64,000 nucleotides of DNA from JANMDR01 sp031376425 (GTDB taxonomy: Bacteria > Pseudomonadota > Gammaproteobacteria > Burkholderiales > Usitatibacteraceae): contig JANMDR010000211.1 of NCBI GenBank assembly GCA_031376425.1, positions 1 to 64,000 of the forward strand. The letters run 5' to 3'. Numbering within the stretch: position 1 is the first letter of the stretch; each line of letters starts with the position of its first letter. Position numbers and translations under genes: made by a program. Shown piece after piece: positions 35,610 through 43,919 of this stretch. The notes beneath the pieces are model-generated. The model saw nothing but the letters and a program-made list of their open reading frames with translations. It did no database searches and was not told where the DNA came from.

Positions 35610-35894
35610 AAGCTGAATTGTAACCTTGAAAAATTAGCCCTTCGCAATTGTTCAATTTTGAGAGTGCGCCAGAGTTCTTAGTGCAGAAGCGTAAAGTTCA
35701 AAATTTCACCCAATACTTGCAGCATCGCCCAAGAAAGGTGATACTTTAGTGTCAACAGCAAGGCAAACTGAGTGGAAATTCGCACACTCGGTACTGCTAA
35801 AAACCGCTAGTCCCGATGTAATACCCGTTTATCGCGTCGCATTGAGTACCGTCGGTTCGAACCCTAATATCGCATCATTCCTCGGAGGTTTTAC

Positions 35895-36365
35895 ATGTTT
35901 CCTACTATTGCTAAACCCGCAAGTCGTCAAATTGGCTTCACACTTATTGAGTTAATGATTGTAGTTGCAATTATTGGTATTTTGGCTGCGGTGGCATTAC
36001 CGCAGTATAGCGACTACGTTCGGCGCGGTAATGTGCAAGAAGCTACCTCTGGATTGAGCGACGTACGTACCCGTTTGGAGCTGGCATATAACGATTCTCG
36101 CAGTTATTTGCGCGCTGGTGTTTGTGCTACCGATGCTAACGGTGATACAGGTGCGTCGGGCAAATTAAATACGCCTCGATTTGTATTTACTTGCGCATCT
36201 CCGGCCGGTGGTCAAACATTTGTTGCGACGGCTACTGGGCAAGGAAGCATGAGTGGTTTCGTTTACACGATTACGGAAAAAGATGTGCGCGGCACTACTT
36301 CTGTTGGTTCCAGTTGGGGAGTTGCTTCAGCTACCAATCGTTGGATAACGAAAAAAGGTGGCTAA
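35895..36365 (+). CDS. pilE: Type IV pilin PilE-like
   Basis: 156 residues with a strong ribosome binding site (CGGAGGTTTTAC before ATG). Leader MFPTIAKPASRQIG, cleavage before FTLIELMIVVAIIGILAAVA, then PQYSDYVRRGNVQEATSGLSDVR, typical PilE. Two cysteines (VCATDAN and FTCASPAG) may form a disulfide. In other betaproteobacteria a PilE-like protein next to fimT-pilVWX-pilY1 is a minor pilin, so this may be minor rather than the major subunit. The 35610-35894 gap holds no gene I can support. Confidence 0.9.
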   Translation: MFPTIAKPASRQIGFTLIELMIVVAIIGILAAVALPQYSDYVRRGNVQEATSGLSDVRTRLELAYNDSRSYLRAGVCATDANGDTGASGKLNTPRFVFTCASPAGGQTFVATATGQGSMSGFVYTITEKDVRGTTSVGSSWGVASATNRWITKKGG

Positions 36366-36366
36366 G

Positions 36367-36945
36367 ATGCGGCGCGTCCACTCTAGTAGACAAAGCATTG
36401 CGCGTCTGTACTCATCGGGCTTCTCTCTAATTGAAGTGATGATAGTAGTCGCAATCATGGCGGTTCTGATGCTATCCGTCATCCAATGGGGGCCAGAGTA
36501 TGTGATGAATAATCGGATTCGGTCAGCGACTGAATCATTTCGCGCTGGGTTAGCTATTGCTCGCAATGAAGCCGGTAAGTTGAATCGTCCCGTTAGTTTG
36601 GTATTAGATGCAGGCGCACAGGAGTGGCGGGTCGAGGCAAGCGAAACTATTGTTGGAACTGGAACGGTCACTACTGTCTACCGTAAAGGTTCGTATGCAG
36701 ACACCGGAAACGTTACAGGGCCGCTTTCCTCTGGGCTTGTACTAACTTTTGATGGCTTTGGCAGATTGTCCAGTAGTGTACCCGCGAGTGGGCCTGCATA
36801 TGATTTTGGCAGTGCTATTAGTACTTGCCAGGCTTCGGGTGGCAAGGCGCGATGCTTGCGTGTTGTTTTGCCCGTAGGGGGGCAGGCAACAGTTTGCGAT
36901 CCTGCATTATCCTATGCGCTTGATCCCAAAGGCTGCAAACCATGA
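36367..36945 (+). CDS. fimT: FimT-type minor pilin (GspH/FimT)
   Basis: 192 residues starting at the ATG at 36367, just after the pilE stop. The leader ends SSG before FSLIEVMIVVAIMAVLMLSV. The C-terminal GspH/FimT domain is seen in LVLDAGAQEWRVEA. Overlaps pilV by 4 nt. Cysteines near the C-terminus (ISTCQASGGKARCLR and VCDPA) may form disulfides. Alternative start MAK three codons earlier is less likely. FimT-type minor pilins prime pilus assembly and, in some species, bind DNA. Confidence 0.85.
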   Translation: MRRVHSSRQSIARLYSSGFSLIEVMIVVAIMAVLMLSVIQWGPEYVMNNRIRSATESFRAGLAIARNEAGKLNRPVSLVLDAGAQEWRVEASETIVGTGTVTTVYRKGSYADTGNVTGPLSSGLVLTFDGFGRLSSSVPASGPAYDFGSAISTCQASGGKARCLRVVLPVGGQATVCDPALSYALDPKGCKP

Positions 36946-37430
36946 ATATGAATCGTGTTGCGTCGAAGCATGCTCAAGCTGGTGCCCTATTGCTTGAGGC
37001 GCTAGTAGCCATAGTTATTTTTTCGATAGGCGTGCTCGCATTAATAGGTGTGCAAGCCGCAGCGATGCGGTCCACGTCTGATTCAAAAATTCGCTTGGAT
37101 GCTGAGTTTTTTATTGATCAATTGGTTACCGATCTGACTATTGACGCGCGGGGGGTAGATGGTAAGGTTAATTTTACTCGCCTCTCCCAACGCTACGCGT
37201 CAGCTACTGCTGGCGTCGGATATACGCGCTGGCGAGATCGCGTAATTGATGTGGCTAACGGCGGCTTGCCTGGTGCCGCAGCCGAACAACCAACAGTTGT
37301 TATTACAGATTCCAGTGTTGGTACGACGACCTTGGTGGCAGCAGATATTGCTGTTTTCTGGAGAGCGCCAAATGATTCTGCTACCGCGCCGCCACGCCGG
37401 GCTGTCGGTAGATTTTTGATTCCAGACTGA
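36942..37430 (+). CDS. pilV: Type IV pilus minor pilin PilV
   Basis: 162 residues. Leader ends QAG with the hydrophobic helix ALLLEALVAIVIFSIGVLALIGVQAAAM, a PilV signature (usually GxxLLEVLVAL). Note that the residue after the cleavage glycine is Ala instead of Phe. MRSTSDSKIRLDAEFFIDQLV follows. Minor pilin involved in assembly or priming of the pilus. It overlaps fimT and lies in the middle of the operon. Confidence 0.85.
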   Translation: MNMNRVASKHAQAGALLLEALVAIVIFSIGVLALIGVQAAAMRSTSDSKIRLDAEFFIDQLVTDLTIDARGVDGKVNFTRLSQRYASATAGVGYTRWRDRVIDVANGGLPGAAAEQPTVVITDSSVGTTTLVAADIAVFWRAPNDSATAPPRRAVGRFLIPD

Positions 37431-37470
37431 CTATATGATTATTTTTAAGTGTTTTAGTAAAGGAAAGAGT

Positions 37471-38877
37471 ATGCGCGCAACTAGCGGCCAAAATACTAGC
37501 TGCCAACATAAATTGCAGCAAGGTGTGACTTTAGTTGAATTGCTTGTCGCGGTGGTAATAGGCTTGCTGGGAACTATTGTAATTTTTACTGTTTATAAAG
37601 GTGCTGATGGCTTTAAGCGCACTACTGTCGGGCTTGGTGATGCGCAATTGAATGGTGCCGTTTCGCTCTTCACGATTGAGCGTTATATCCGCACTTCAGG
37701 CTCCTCATTGGCTACGACGAATGAAGTCACCTTTAACAGTGCCACCGGCGCAATCAGCACTGTTGTTAGGCCAAATTTGCTGCTGGGTTGTCCCTTGTTT
37801 GGATTTCCCGTGGCTTCAGTCGTAACGGGTCCCAATGGTGCGTTGACTACGCCTATCGCTCCTGTACGGATTATCGACGGTAGTTTGCTCGCAGGTGGCG
37901 CAGCGGGGGCGTCGGACGTTATCGTCATAATGAGTGGAAATGCCGATATCACTACCAATCCAACCGCAGCCGGTATTGTTCCTGGAGGTTCTGTAGCGAT
38001 CCCGAATGTGGACAATGTATATGGCTGGCGTGAACCGTCAGCCGGACGTTTAGGTGATGTAGCGCTTATGGTTCTCGCGACAAAAGATGGCACGAAAAGA
38101 GTTAGTAATATCCCCTGCGCAGCAAGGCGAATTTCAGCAATCGCGGGTAATGTGGTGCCCCCTAGTACGGTTAAGACTGGGTCAGGAACTTTTACGTTAG
38201 CGTCTGGTAATCCTAGCGCAACGTTTACGCCCGATTCCAATATTCACAATCTCGGACCCAATCCTTACTTTATATCGATAGGTGTTAATGCGCGGCAAGA
38301 ATTGGTTGAAACAAACTTTACGCGAATGTTGACCGGCGAAAGTGCCACGCCAGATGTACGGGTAATTGCGGACGGTATTATTAGCATGCAAGCGCAGTAT
38401 GGGATTGATAATTTTACGCCATTACCACCAGTCCTAGCCACTACTATTAGCGATGATAATGTGGATCAATGGGTGGAGCCGACTGGTATTTGGGCTAATC
38501 CGACAGATGTTGATGATAAGCGAACCCCAATATTGAGTGGGCCAGTCCCGGCTGCGGCCATTACGCGAATTAAAGCTATTCGTATTGCGGTATTGGCGCG
38601 CTCGGCTCACTTTGAACCACCTAACCGTAATCTTGCTACACCAATTTGTGAAGCAACGCCAACGCGTGCCACGTGGCCGCTGCTTCCTGCGGTCGCCGCA
38701 GTAAACACGGGAACTGAGATCACTTCCGCGCCCGCAAAGCCTGCAAGTGCGGATAGCTTGCCGTTTGTGATCGCTAGTTCACCAAGTAACTCCGCGGATG
38801 CAAATTGGCGCTGTTTTAGATATCGCGTTTTTGAAACTACAATTCCTGTTATCAATATGATTAGGAGCTCGCTATGA
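37471..38877 (+). CDS. pilW: Type IV pilus minor pilin PilW
   Basis: 468 residues from the ATG preceded by AAAGGAAAGAGT; an ATG 12 codons earlier has no ribosome binding site. The leader ends QQG, then VTLVELLVAVVIGLLGTIVIF. The large C-terminal domain is PilW-like and about 100 residues longer than many PilW. The start of pilX overlaps its stop by 4 nt. A minor pilin of the priming complex with PilV, PilX and PilY1. Confidence 0.85.
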   Translation: MRATSGQNTSCQHKLQQGVTLVELLVAVVIGLLGTIVIFTVYKGADGFKRTTVGLGDAQLNGAVSLFTIERYIRTSGSSLATTNEVTFNSATGAISTVVRPNLLLGCPLFGFPVASVVTGPNGALTTPIAPVRIIDGSLLAGGAAGASDVIVIMSGNADITTNPTAAGIVPGGSVAIPNVDNVYGWREPSAGRLGDVALMVLATKDGTKRVSNIPCAARRISAIAGNVVPPSTVKTGSGTFTLASGNPSATFTPDSNIHNLGPNPYFISIGVNARQELVETNFTRMLTGESATPDVRVIADGIISMQAQYGIDNFTPLPPVLATTISDDNVDQWVEPTGIWANPTDVDDKRTPILSGPVPAAAITRIKAIRIAVLARSAHFEPPNRNLATPICEATPTRATWPLLPAVAAVNTGTEITSAPAKPASADSLPFVIASSPSNSADANWRCFRYRVFETTIPVINMIRSSL

Positions 38878-39527
38878 GCCATGTTGCTAGAATTAAGTAT
38901 ACCGCGCTAGGTCGGCAGCAACATGGCATCATTTTAATTGTTGCGTTAATTGTGTTAGTCGCTTTATCGCTCGCCAGCGTTGGTTTATTGCGTTCGGTAG
39001 ATGGTGCAAATGCCGTTGGCGGTAATTTGGGCAGCAAGAAAGATATTTATCGAGTTGCCTCTGTGGGGTTTCAGGCTGCTGTTAATGATTTGGGAACGAT
39101 CCGCGTGGCGGGTCAGCTACCCGCTACAGATAATTCATCAGTGGGTTTTGCCTCCACGGCAAGCCTTCTATATGACAGCCGTGGCGTCCCGCAAATTTTG
39201 GTAGATGCACCGATTCCAAGTGCACCTGGGGTTGCTACAAATTGGGGCGGCGGAGAGTTTGCATTGCCGGTTGTAGTAGATGGCGGCACTGGTGTTACGA
39301 CATCCGGTGGTTATGTGTTCAGATGGGTTGCTGATCGGCTTTGCCCCAACGCCCTTGCTACCGATCCCAACGTAAATTCATGCCGAATGGCGTCTGGTAG
39401 CGGTAGCAATACGACGGATGGTTTAGGGCGCAAACTACCCGGCGCAGGGCAAGTATATATTCGAATAACCTTGCGGGTAGACGGCGCTAAAAATGCAACC
39501 TCGTATTTTCAGGCTATGGTTCTGTAG
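38874..39527 (+). CDS. pilX: Type IV pilus assembly protein PilX
   Basis: 217 residues. The N-terminus RQQHGIILIVALIVLVALSLASVGLLRSVD is PilX: prepilin-like helix without Glu5. The PilX C-terminal part (RITLRVDGAKNATSYFQAMV) ends the protein. It lies between pilW (4-nt overlap) and pilY1 (42-nt gap), the conserved order. PilX is required for assembly and bridges PilY1 to the pilus tip. Confidence 0.85.
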   Translation: MSHVARIKYTALGRQQHGIILIVALIVLVALSLASVGLLRSVDGANAVGGNLGSKKDIYRVASVGFQAAVNDLGTIRVAGQLPATDNSSVGFASTASLLYDSRGVPQILVDAPIPSAPGVATNWGGGEFALPVVVDGGTGVTTSGGYVFRWVADRLCPNALATDPNVNSCRMASGSGSNTTDGLGRKLPGAGQVYIRITLRVDGAKNATSYFQAMVL

Positions 39528-39569
39528 TAATAAATTATTTTTGAATTTAACGTACTTGTAGAGGCTTAT

Positions 39570-42500
39570 ATGTCGAATTTTTTTAACGTTGTTGTCAGAG
39601 CGCTCACGCTTTCTGTGTTGGTGCCGAGCCTAGCGGCTGTCATGTTTATAGCGAGCCCAAAGGCGTCTGCTTTGCCAGTAGTGATTGCTGACTCACCGCC
39701 GCTCGACATTAATACCGTTAAGCCAAATATTATGTTTACCTTAGATACCTCAGGCAGTATGCAACTACTGTATGTACCCGATAGATCTGGCAATGTAACC
39801 GGTAATAATTGTTTTAAAAACTCTATTTCAAATCCACTTTACTATGATCCAGCGGTAACTTACGAGCCCCCGCGCAGCTATAACAGTGTTACCAATACCA
39901 ATACGGTATTTCCGAACATTACCTATACCGCAGCACCGTGGGATGGATTTAATACCGGTGCAACTTACCGGGAAAACGGGGTCAATAAAACGACAGCGGT
40001 AAATTTGTCCACCAACTTCAGACCAGATTATGAATATGCTTCGGGGTTTAATGCTAATGACCCCGTTGGCGACGGTTATTATATGGCGTATACCCCTATA
40101 GCACCTTTTGTTGCTGCAGGTGCCTTGGCACCGACCGCGGCAATGACCGTTTCCGGTAACCCAGCGGTTCATGAGCGCGGCCGCTGCCACACTGATGCGT
40201 CCTATACACGCGTCAATATGAGTACGCAGTCTGCAGCGCAACAAACAAACTTTGCTAATTGGTTCTCCTACTATCGGTCACGCATGCAAGCGATGAAGTC
40301 GGCGGCAGGTATTGCATTTTCGGAATTAGATAAAGATGAATTCCGAGTTGGTTTTCATAATATTTGGCAGACGCCTGGAAGCTTCCTAAATATCGCGGAT
40401 TTTAGAGATGCTCAGCGGCAAACATGGTACGAACGATTTTATGCTTCAGTTCCCACGGGGGGCACTCCATCTAGGCAAGCGGCAATTCGTGTTGGAGAAT
40501 ATTTTAAAACTGGTGTGATGAGTGGTGTGACAGGTTCAATTGATCCCATTCAAAAATCTTGCCAGGCTAACTACCATATACTTTCCACTGACGGTTATTG
40601 GAATGAGGGAACCCCAGGCTTTAATCCATCGGCAATTTCTCAAGTGGATGTAACCATCCCAGCTACTATTCTTGGCGTGCCAGCTGTGACCGGCCTGACA
40701 CCTAATGCGCCGTGGCCTTTAAAGTTTAGGCAATCAGCAGCTGCACTCGCTGGGTCAGAGGTGAATACGGTTACCATGTCTGATATTGCAACTTATTATT
40801 GGGCTACCGATCTGCGACCTACTGGACCACTATCAGCAAATAATGTACCAGCTGGTGAGAAAGATCCTGCCAATTGGCAACACGTAGTATTGTTTGGCGT
40901 ATCAATTGCAGCGTCTGGTACCTTACCCTATACTAACGCCAGCGGAAACGTAATCGCCTCTCAAACGGTTGCAGAGATAGCTGCTGGCACCAGAGTGTGG
41001 CCTCATCCCACAAATAATTCGCCCAGTGCGATTGACGATTTGTGGCACTCTACCGTCAATGCTCGCGGTGATTTTTTTAACGTAAATAATCCGTCACAAT
41101 TGGCCACTGCGTTGAGTACGGCACTGCTTGATATCGCAGGCCGTAGCACCTCAGCTGCAAACGTTGGCTTGGCAAACGCAAACTTGACTAGTTCATCAAA
41201 TAATATTGCGTATGTTCCTAGCTATAAACCAGGCTCTTGGATTGGTGACTTGATTGCGAAGAACATTGATGCGAATACCGGAGCAGCAACAACGAATATT
41301 TGGAAACACGCCGATGTACTCGATGCGCAGGCATTTGGGACGGGCTGGTCAACCAATCGTAAACTGCTTACCCGCGCTGCTGGAGTTACCGTACCGCTTA
41401 GATCTGCGTCGATTTCACCTACCCAATTGGCTTCATTAGGAGCTACGGTGCCCGCGCGACAAGCTGCGTTAGATTATTTGCGCGGCGATAAAACCAATGA
41501 AGACGCGGCTGTTGGCTACAAATTCAGACCGCGCGCTAACCTATTGGGTGACATCATTAGTTCGGAGCCAGTGGCGATTTCCGCACCAATTGAATTGTAT
41601 CAGGACAACTACAATCCTGGTTACGCGGCGTTTAAGTTGGCCAAAGCTAACCGTACCCCTATGGTTTATTTTGGTGCTAATGACGGATTTTTTCATGCCG
41701 TTAATGGTACCAACGTAGCGCCTGATATGGGTAAAGAGGTTTGGTCCTACATGCCCAGCGAGCTGTTCCGCCCGGATGCTACTGGCGTAGTAGCGCTCAC
41801 TTATAAGCCTACCGACCCACTCCCAAATAAATTTGCGCATAAATATTATGTAGACGCCCGCCCATTTTATCGCGATGTTGATTTTGCGCGAACTACGCAA
41901 AATCCAGCAGCCCCCACTCCAACAGGCACACCAGCCGGCACTGCCCCCCCTGATTGGCGTACAGTATTGATTACGGGAATGGGAAAAGGGGGCAAGAGCT
42001 ATATCGCGTTTGACGTAACCAACCCGCCATTGCAAGGGGCTACGGAGACCGCTATTGCAAGTTCGGGGACTGTATTGTGGGAATTCACCGATCCTGATAT
42101 GGGTTTTACCTATGGATTACCGGTAATTACCAGAACTGAGCGTTATGGTTGGGTGGTAATTTTAGCAAGTGGTTATAACAATATTACCGGGCCGAACGCA
42201 GGTAAAGGCATTGCTTACGTAGTAGATGTGAAAACTGGCGTGCTTCTGCATAAATTTATCACTGCGGACGGTAGCGCCATCGATCCAATTGGTATGGCAT
42301 ATTTAAATACCTTTATTCCTGATTCGCGTGATTTTCTATCAACAGAAATTTATGCTGGCGATCTTTTTGGTAACATCTGGCGGTTTAATTTAAACGGTAC
42401 GGCTGCGTATTCTTCTTCTGGTATAAAGTTTGCGCAATTGAAAGATGCGGCCAACAAAGCCCAACCGATAACGTCTTATCCTTTACCTTATACCGACTCA

Positions 42501-43064
42501 GTAAGTGGCGACAGATTTGTCGGTGTAGGAACCGGAAAGTTATTAAGTTTGGCGGATGTTACCAATGTTGATCCGCAGACCTTTTACAACCTAAGAGATG
42601 GGACAAAATTTGCAACTTCCGTTGTCTCGACGCCAATCGTGCGCGCTGACCTGACGAGTATTGGCCTAGGATCCACTGCCGCCGTAAACACCACAGCAAA
42701 AGGTTGGTATCAAGATTTGGTACTTAATCCTGGTGAGAGGGTTATTAAGGAAATTTCTGTTGAAAATAACGTAGCCATTTATACTTCAATTGCACCGAGT
42801 TCAGACGCCTGTGATCGAGGAGGAATTGGCACTTTATACGCGCGTACGGCAAGTAACGCGGCAAACCAAATCAGTGGTGCCACTTATATCGGCGGGGTCG
42901 TGGGTAGCCCCCCCATTGCGGGAGTCAGAGTTATTAAAAGGACTGATGGCCAGAATGTGGTGCAAATTCTTGATGGCGCGGGTGCGCTTACTGTGTTGTC
43001 CAATATTCTCTTCCCGAGCGGCTTCGTAGGAACTATCGTGAATTATCGCGAAATTCTTGAATAG
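39570..43064 (+). CDS. pilY1: Type IV pilus tip adhesin / biogenesis factor PilY1
   Basis: 1164 residues with a signal peptide (to about residue 36). A VWA-like N-terminal part has the MIDAS start DTSGS at 59-63. The C-terminal PilY1 beta-propeller is clear (FKLAKANRTPMVYFGANDGFFHAVNG; MPSELFRPD; LITGMGKGGKSYIAFDV; EIYAGDLFGNIWRFNL). PilY1 caps the pilus and controls extension/retraction and surface sensing. The calcium-loop region before YAGDL reads DSRDFLSTE (918-926), lacking the usual DxDxNxxxD pattern. It is the last gene of the operon. Confidence 0.93.
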   Translation: MSNFFNVVVRALTLSVLVPSLAAVMFIASPKASALPVVIADSPPLDINTVKPNIMFTLDTSGSMQLLYVPDRSGNVTGNNCFKNSISNPLYYDPAVTYEPPRSYNSVTNTNTVFPNITYTAAPWDGFNTGATYRENGVNKTTAVNLSTNFRPDYEYASGFNANDPVGDGYYMAYTPIAPFVAAGALAPTAAMTVSGNPAVHERGRCHTDASYTRVNMSTQSAAQQTNFANWFSYYRSRMQAMKSAAGIAFSELDKDEFRVGFHNIWQTPGSFLNIADFRDAQRQTWYERFYASVPTGGTPSRQAAIRVGEYFKTGVMSGVTGSIDPIQKSCQANYHILSTDGYWNEGTPGFNPSAISQVDVTIPATILGVPAVTGLTPNAPWPLKFRQSAAALAGSEVNTVTMSDIATYYWATDLRPTGPLSANNVPAGEKDPANWQHVVLFGVSIAASGTLPYTNASGNVIASQTVAEIAAGTRVWPHPTNNSPSAIDDLWHSTVNARGDFFNVNNPSQLATALSTALLDIAGRSTSAANVGLANANLTSSSNNIAYVPSYKPGSWIGDLIAKNIDANTGAATTNIWKHADVLDAQAFGTGWSTNRKLLTRAAGVTVPLRSASISPTQLASLGATVPARQAALDYLRGDKTNEDAAVGYKFRPRANLLGDIISSEPVAISAPIELYQDNYNPGYAAFKLAKANRTPMVYFGANDGFFHAVNGTNVAPDMGKEVWSYMPSELFRPDATGVVALTYKPTDPLPNKFAHKYYVDARPFYRDVDFARTTQNPAAPTPTGTPAGTAPPDWRTVLITGMGKGGKSYIAFDVTNPPLQGATETAIASSGTVLWEFTDPDMGFTYGLPVITRTERYGWVVILASGYNNITGPNAGKGIAYVVDVKTGVLLHKFITADGSAIDPIGMAYLNTFIPDSRDFLSTEIYAGDLFGNIWRFNLNGTAAYSSSGIKFAQLKDAANKAQPITSYPLPYTDSVSGDRFVGVGTGKLLSLADVTNVDPQTFYNLRDGTKFATSVVSTPIVRADLTSIGLGSTAAVNTTAKGWYQDLVLNPGERVIKEISVENNVAIYTSIAPSSDACDRGGIGTLYARTASNAANQISGATYIGGVVGSPPIAGVRVIKRTDGQNVVQILDGAGALTVLSNILFPSGFVGTIVNYREILE

Positions 43065-43107
43065 CAAATATTGATTAGCGGATTTACTCTTTAGAAACCA
43101 AGGGTGC

Positions 43108-43142
43108 AGTGACTTCTGGAAGCAACTACGTAAGAAGTCACT
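43108..43142 (-). other. Inverted repeat overlapping the cupin gene stop
   Basis: A perfect 10-bp inverted repeat (AGTGACTTCT / AGAAGTCACT) with a 15-nt loop sits between the convergent pilY1 and cupin genes and includes the cupin stop codon. No T tract follows on either strand, so it is a weak terminator candidate at best. Confidence 0.45.
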
Positions 43143-43500
43143 CACCCACCAAATGCGTTTCGTTATGCTCATAACCAGGCACGCACACACAAAGAATTAC
43201 CAAATCGGTGCCACCGATATTGCTTACGTTATGAACTGTTTTGGGTGCTATTGTGATGGTGTCGCCACTGTGAACCTCAAAGCTTTTGTCACCTAACTGC
43301 ATCCGACCTACCCCTTGGGTAACTATATAAATTTCCTCTGATAAGGTATGCAGATGCGTATGGGTTGATGTGCCCACGGGTATTGTGGCTTCAGCAACAC
43401 TGGCTCCTATATTCCCATGTATATGAGGATGCATCATTTCACGAATGATAGAGCCATCTTTAGTGATGTATGGTTTTAGTTGTGCATAATGCGAAATCAT
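43138..43500 (-). CDS. Small cupin-domain protein
   Basis: 120 residues forming one cupin barrel: GTSTHTHLHTLSEEIYIVTQG contains the metal-binding His-His-Glu motif and GDTITIAPKTVHNVSN supplies the fourth ligand. It probably binds a metal and a small ligand or acts as an isomerase or dioxygenase; nothing decides which. It is the last of three overlapping minus-strand genes, its start overlapping the stop of the GtrA gene by 4 nt. Confidence 0.8.
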   Translation of the reverse strand: MISHYAQLKPYITKDGSIIREMMHPHIHGNIGASVAEATIPVGTSTHTHLHTLSEEIYIVTQGVGRMQLGDKSFEVHSGDTITIAPKTVHNVSNIGGTDLVILCVCVPGYEHNETHLVGE

Positions 43501-43919
43501 AACTGGTGCTCTTTCGGGCGAAAAATAAAGCGCCGCATTAAAAAATAATTAATGGGTACGAGGGATAGTTCCGCTATAAATTTAGCAACTAGTTTATCCA
43601 GCAATAGCCATTGCATCAATCCCAGTATTAATGCGGTAGACACCGCCCATCCAAAAAGCCAAAGCACGGCATATTTCCAAATTTGGGAGGTGGTGTTTAC
43701 GCGATGGGCAGCGGGGGCGGTATCTTTAAAAGTGCCGAATTTATGCATCAAAAAGCCAGCAACTGCACCAACCCCGCGTGCCAGCGCTTGGGATAGAGGA
43801 ATGCCAAAAAAATAACTGGCAAGCGCAAAAGTAACAAAGTCAATAAGCCACGATAATCCCATCACTACCACATAGCGCAACCACATTGGGATCATTTGTA
43901 GCGTCGGCGTTGATTTCAC
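43497..43919 (-). CDS. GtrA-family membrane protein
   Basis: 140 residues with four predicted TM helices (LRYVVVMGLSWLIDFVTFALASY; ALARGVGAVAGFLMHKFG; KYAVLWLFGWAVSTALILGLM; KFIAELSLVPINYFLMRRFIF). The C-terminal NYFLMRRFIF matches GtrA (usually NFLLSRRFVF). GtrA-type proteins are thought to move undecaprenyl-linked sugars across the inner membrane. Its 4-nt overlaps with the FAD gene before it and the cupin after it imply one transcript; no glycosyltransferase is adjacent, which is unusual for this family. Confidence 0.82.
   Translation of the reverse strand: MKSTPTLQMIPMWLRYVVVMGLSWLIDFVTFALASYFFGIPLSQALARGVGAVAGFLMHKFGTFKDTAPAAHRVNTTSQIWKYAVLWLFGWAVSTALILGLMQWLLLDKLVAKFIAELSLVPINYFLMRRFIFRPKEHQL

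Noticed and set aside
35610..35894. Possible sigma-54 promoter upstream of pilE
   Set aside because: I looked for GG-N10-GC with TGGCAC/TTGC context and found no acceptable match. The frame at 35749-35955 overlaps pilE and lacks support.
41541..42035. Minus-strand frame of 164 residues inside pilY1
   Set aside because: Antisense to the conserved propeller domain; no independent evidence.
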